The position numbers and the translations under genes were made by a program. The notes under the pieces are model-generated. The model was not told the DNA's origin and did not search any database. It was given only the letters and a program-made list of their open reading frames with translations. Positions 62,149-64,000 of a stretch of 64,000 nt of DNA are shown in pieces. Location of the stretch: positions 3,038,001 through 3,102,000 of the forward strand of contig NZ_OY764190.1 of NCBI RefSeq assembly GCF_963668215.1. Direction: 5' to 3'. Position 1 is the first letter of the stretch. Each line of letters opens with the position of its first letter. This DNA comes from an uncultured Desulfosarcina sp. GTDB taxonomy: Bacteria > Desulfobacterota > Desulfobacteria > Desulfobacterales > Desulfosarcinaceae.

Positions 62149-62817
62149 ATGATCGACCTCACCTGCAATAAAAGCCTGCTGAATCGTATTCGTACAAACC
62201 TGGACCGCTTTGCGAATCGCACCAAAGCCAGCAGAGGCCTAAAAGAGGCTGCGGTGGCCATCGCAATTGTCGATACCCGGAAAGCGCCGCATCTTCACGA
62301 TACCGAAACCCGGGAATCGGAGAGGGGACAGGCGGCCATCATACTCACACGCAGATCGCCGAACCTGAAAGATCATGCCGGTCAGTGGGCGCTGCCGGGC
62401 GGCCGTGTGGAACCCGGGGAACATCCGGAAGAGACTGTGTTGAGAGAGCTTGAAGAGGAGGTCGGGCTGCGGCTCGATGCAGATCGGATTGTCGGGTGCC
62501 TGGATGACTATGGCACGCGGTCGGGTTTTCTCATTACGCCGGTGGTTGTCTGGGCGGGTGCGGACGTTTCTTTGACGGCCAATGCCGATGAGGTTGCATC
62601 CATTCATCGAATTCCCCTGACCGAACTGATGCGCGAGGATGCTCCGATGCTCGAAAACATTCCCGAAAGCGAACATCCGGTTCTGTTTATGCCCATTGGA
62701 AAGGATGTTGTGGCCGCGCCGACCGCGGCAATGATTTACCAGTTTCGGGAGGTCGCCCTTTGTGGAAACGACACCCGCGTCGATCATTACGAACAGCCTC
62801 GCTTCGCCTGGAAATGA
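62149..62817 (+). CDS. Nudix hydrolase (CoA/nucleotide pyrophosphatase-like)
   Basis: About 222 residues from the ATG at 62149; a TTG at 62101 is in frame too. The Nudix box GGRVEPGEHPEETVLRELEE followed by EVGL matches G-x5-E-x7-R-E-U-x-E-E-x-G-U. The layout with RSPNLKDHAGQWALPGG resembles the CoA pyrophosphatase (NudL) group, which cleaves CoA and its esters. That function would fit the acyl-CoA-rich genome but is not proven by the motif. It diverges from the acyltransferase gene. Confidence 0.85.
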   Translation: MIDLTCNKSLLNRIRTNLDRFANRTKASRGLKEAAVAIAIVDTRKAPHLHDTETRESERGQAAIILTRRSPNLKDHAGQWALPGGRVEPGEHPEETVLRELEEEVGLRLDADRIVGCLDDYGTRSGFLITPVVVWAGADVSLTANADEVASIHRIPLTELMREDAPMLENIPESEHPVLFMPIGKDVVAAPTAAMIYQFREVALCGNDTRVDHYEQPRFAWK

Positions 62818-63193
62818 TCAATGGCCGCGGCTGTCGCAAAAAGACGCGTTCAAAGGAGCACGGGATGCCCTTCAAACGGAGCGCGGTTTTGCCATCCCAG
62901 CGCAATATCTTTTTTTCGGTGCAATATTTATCACTCAGCGATTATCACGCGTTTATCTCATGGGGACTTCCTTATCATTTATGTAAAAAGCAAATATCTA
63001 TTAGAAATAAAAGAATAAAATGCTTGAGAGAATCAGACGCTAACCCCGATTACACGTCCCTTTGAAAGAGGAATCCAACCGTTTCGACTGGAACCATTTT
63101 TGCTTTTCCAATTCTAGTTATCCACCGTGGTACCATCCGAATCCATTTTGTTTTCATCAACGTGTCACGAATTTTATTGGAGACCTTCGCCGC
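62818..63193. other. Gap before the GAF-domain sensor
   Basis: 376 bp, AT-rich in its second half. No gene or hairpin terminator is seen. The promoter of the GAF gene must lie here, but I see no clear one. Confidence 0.4.
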
Positions 63194-64000
63194 ATGAAAC
63201 AACAACACGATTATCTCAGGCTGTTGCTTGACGTCACCAAGTCCCTCACCGCCGAGCTGAACATGGATAACGTCCTGCATCTGATCGCCTCCCGCGTTCC
63301 TGAAGCGGTTCAAGTGGATGCCGCGACCATTCGCCTGCTGGACCCGACCGGGAAGAAGTTGGTTTTAAAAGCCGCCTCCGGTCTGAGCGATGCGTATTTA
63401 GAAAGAGGCCCCATCGACGCAGAGGAGAGTGTGCTTTCGGCCCTGAAAGGAACGCCGATTGCCATCGTTGACGCCGATAGTGACCCCCGAATTCAATATC
63501 CCGAGGCGGCCCGCAAGGAGGGGATTAAAAGCATTCTGGTGGCTCCCATTCCCATTCGGGGGAAAATCAACGGGGTGTTGCGGCTGCTGACGCGCACCCG
63601 GCGCGAATTCGAGCCATTGGAGATCGAATTTGCAGCCGCCCTGGCCGAACAGTGCGGCATCGCCATTGAAAATGCGCGCATTTACGACGAACAGAAACGC
63701 CAGCTGAACTATTTCAAGGGCGTCTGCGAAATCAGCAAAACCATCGCCGAGACCCGGCAATTGGACGATATTTTTACTTTCATCGTTACCAAACTGCCCG
63801 AGGTGATGGATTTGAAGGCCTGCACCCTGCGCCTGTTCGAATCTTCAAAGGGGCAGCTGGAACTGAAGGCGGCGTATGGGCTGAGCCAGGCCTATCTCGA
63901 ACGCGGGCCCATTGACGACGAACTGGCAACCTATTTCATCTTGAATGGCGAACCGGTAATGATCCTGGATGCGACGACCGACGTCCATACGCAGTATCAC
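63194..64000 (+). CDS. GAF-domain sensor protein (partial, runs off the window)
   Basis: The frame opened by the ATG at 63194 stays open to the window end (269 codons). It holds two GAF domains, at about 15-165 and 180-269+, with near-repeated segments: LSDAYLERGPID in the first and LSQAYLERGPID in the second. GAF domains sense small molecules; such proteins usually carry a histidine kinase or an output domain further on, which is beyond the window. Confidence 0.85.
   Translation, partial: MKQQHDYLRLLLDVTKSLTAELNMDNVLHLIASRVPEAVQVDAATIRLLDPTGKKLVLKAASGLSDAYLERGPIDAEESVLSALKGTPIAIVDADSDPRIQYPEAARKEGIKSILVAPIPIRGKINGVLRLLTRTRREFEPLEIEFAAALAEQCGIAIENARIYDEQKRQLNYFKGVCEISKTIAETRQLDDIFTFIVTKLPEVMDLKACTLRLFESSKGQLELKAAYGLSQAYLERGPIDDELATYFILNGEPVMILDATTDVHTQYH

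Overview
The window looks like the chromosome of an anaerobic, GC-rich Desulfobacterota member, most like the Desulfosarcina/Desulfatitalea type of sulfate reducer. This is inferred from the crowd of acyl-CoA dehydrogenases and acyl-CoA ligases, a multihaem cytochrome operon, sigma-54 regulators with PAS sensors, a full liv transporter and a glutaconate-type CoA-transferase. No rRNA, tRNA or CRISPR array was seen.

Layout. 0.2-2.3 kb: a MarR regulator and a short-chain dehydrogenase with a membrane extension. 2.5-16.5 kb: a one-directional acyl-CoA catabolic cluster. It holds two adjacent acyl-CoA dehydrogenase-like subunits (one degenerate), a TetR regulator, a PHP phosphoesterase, two thiolase-fold proteins that lack the thiolase Cys and His, a 1007-residue ligase fused to three SCP2 domains and a DUF35 domain, a DUF35-MaoC hydratase, and two further dehydrogenases. 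16.8-20.5 kb: an accessory patch with an MNT/HEPN remnant, a Phd/PIN toxin-antitoxin pair and an IS1634-like element. 20.6-25.3 kb: a MacA-MacB-TolC-type tripartite efflux operon. 25.6-33.3 kb: a PilZ protein, a CoA-transferase pair, a kinase-like protein, an AmmeMemoRadiSam radical SAM enzyme, a CBS protein and a FUSC-type membrane protein. 33.4-38 kb: livKHMGF. 38-41.5 kb: an orphan YadA anchor, a DUF364 protein, translation-related arfB and yciH, a HAD phosphatase and a rhodanese lipoprotein. 41.6-43.4 kb: a cytochrome operon interrupted by an in-frame TGA. 43.9-47.1 kb: two paralogous PAS/sigma-54 activators around a small wHTH-like gene with a near-consensus sigma-54 promoter. 47.3-53 kb: an acyl-CoA ligase, a B12 radical SAM protein and an ABC-F ATPase. 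53-57.5 kb: an M55 peptidase, then an AT-richer accessory patch with a broken SIR2-like gene and an IS3 element. 57.6-64 kb: a secreted VWA protein with six repeats, an acyltransferase, a Nudix hydrolase and the start of a GAF-domain sensor.

The most notable system is the 2.6-16.5 kb cluster. Its combination (paired active/degenerate dehydrogenase subunits, DUF35-MaoC fusion, Cys-less thiolase-fold partners, SCP2 sterol-carrier repeats on the ligase) matches the logic of the actinobacterial steroid side-chain module (ChsE1/E2, ChsH1/H2, Ltp2), but here in an anaerobe-like context and with an unusual ligase-carrier-DUF35 fusion. The second notable item is a decahaem cytochrome with no signal peptide of its own. 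It lies in the same frame as, and four codons behind, a one-haem exported peptide, separated by a TGA that is followed by a SECIS-like hairpin: a candidate selenoprotein or readthrough event.

All calls were made by reading the sequence and translations. No database search or structure prediction was run.
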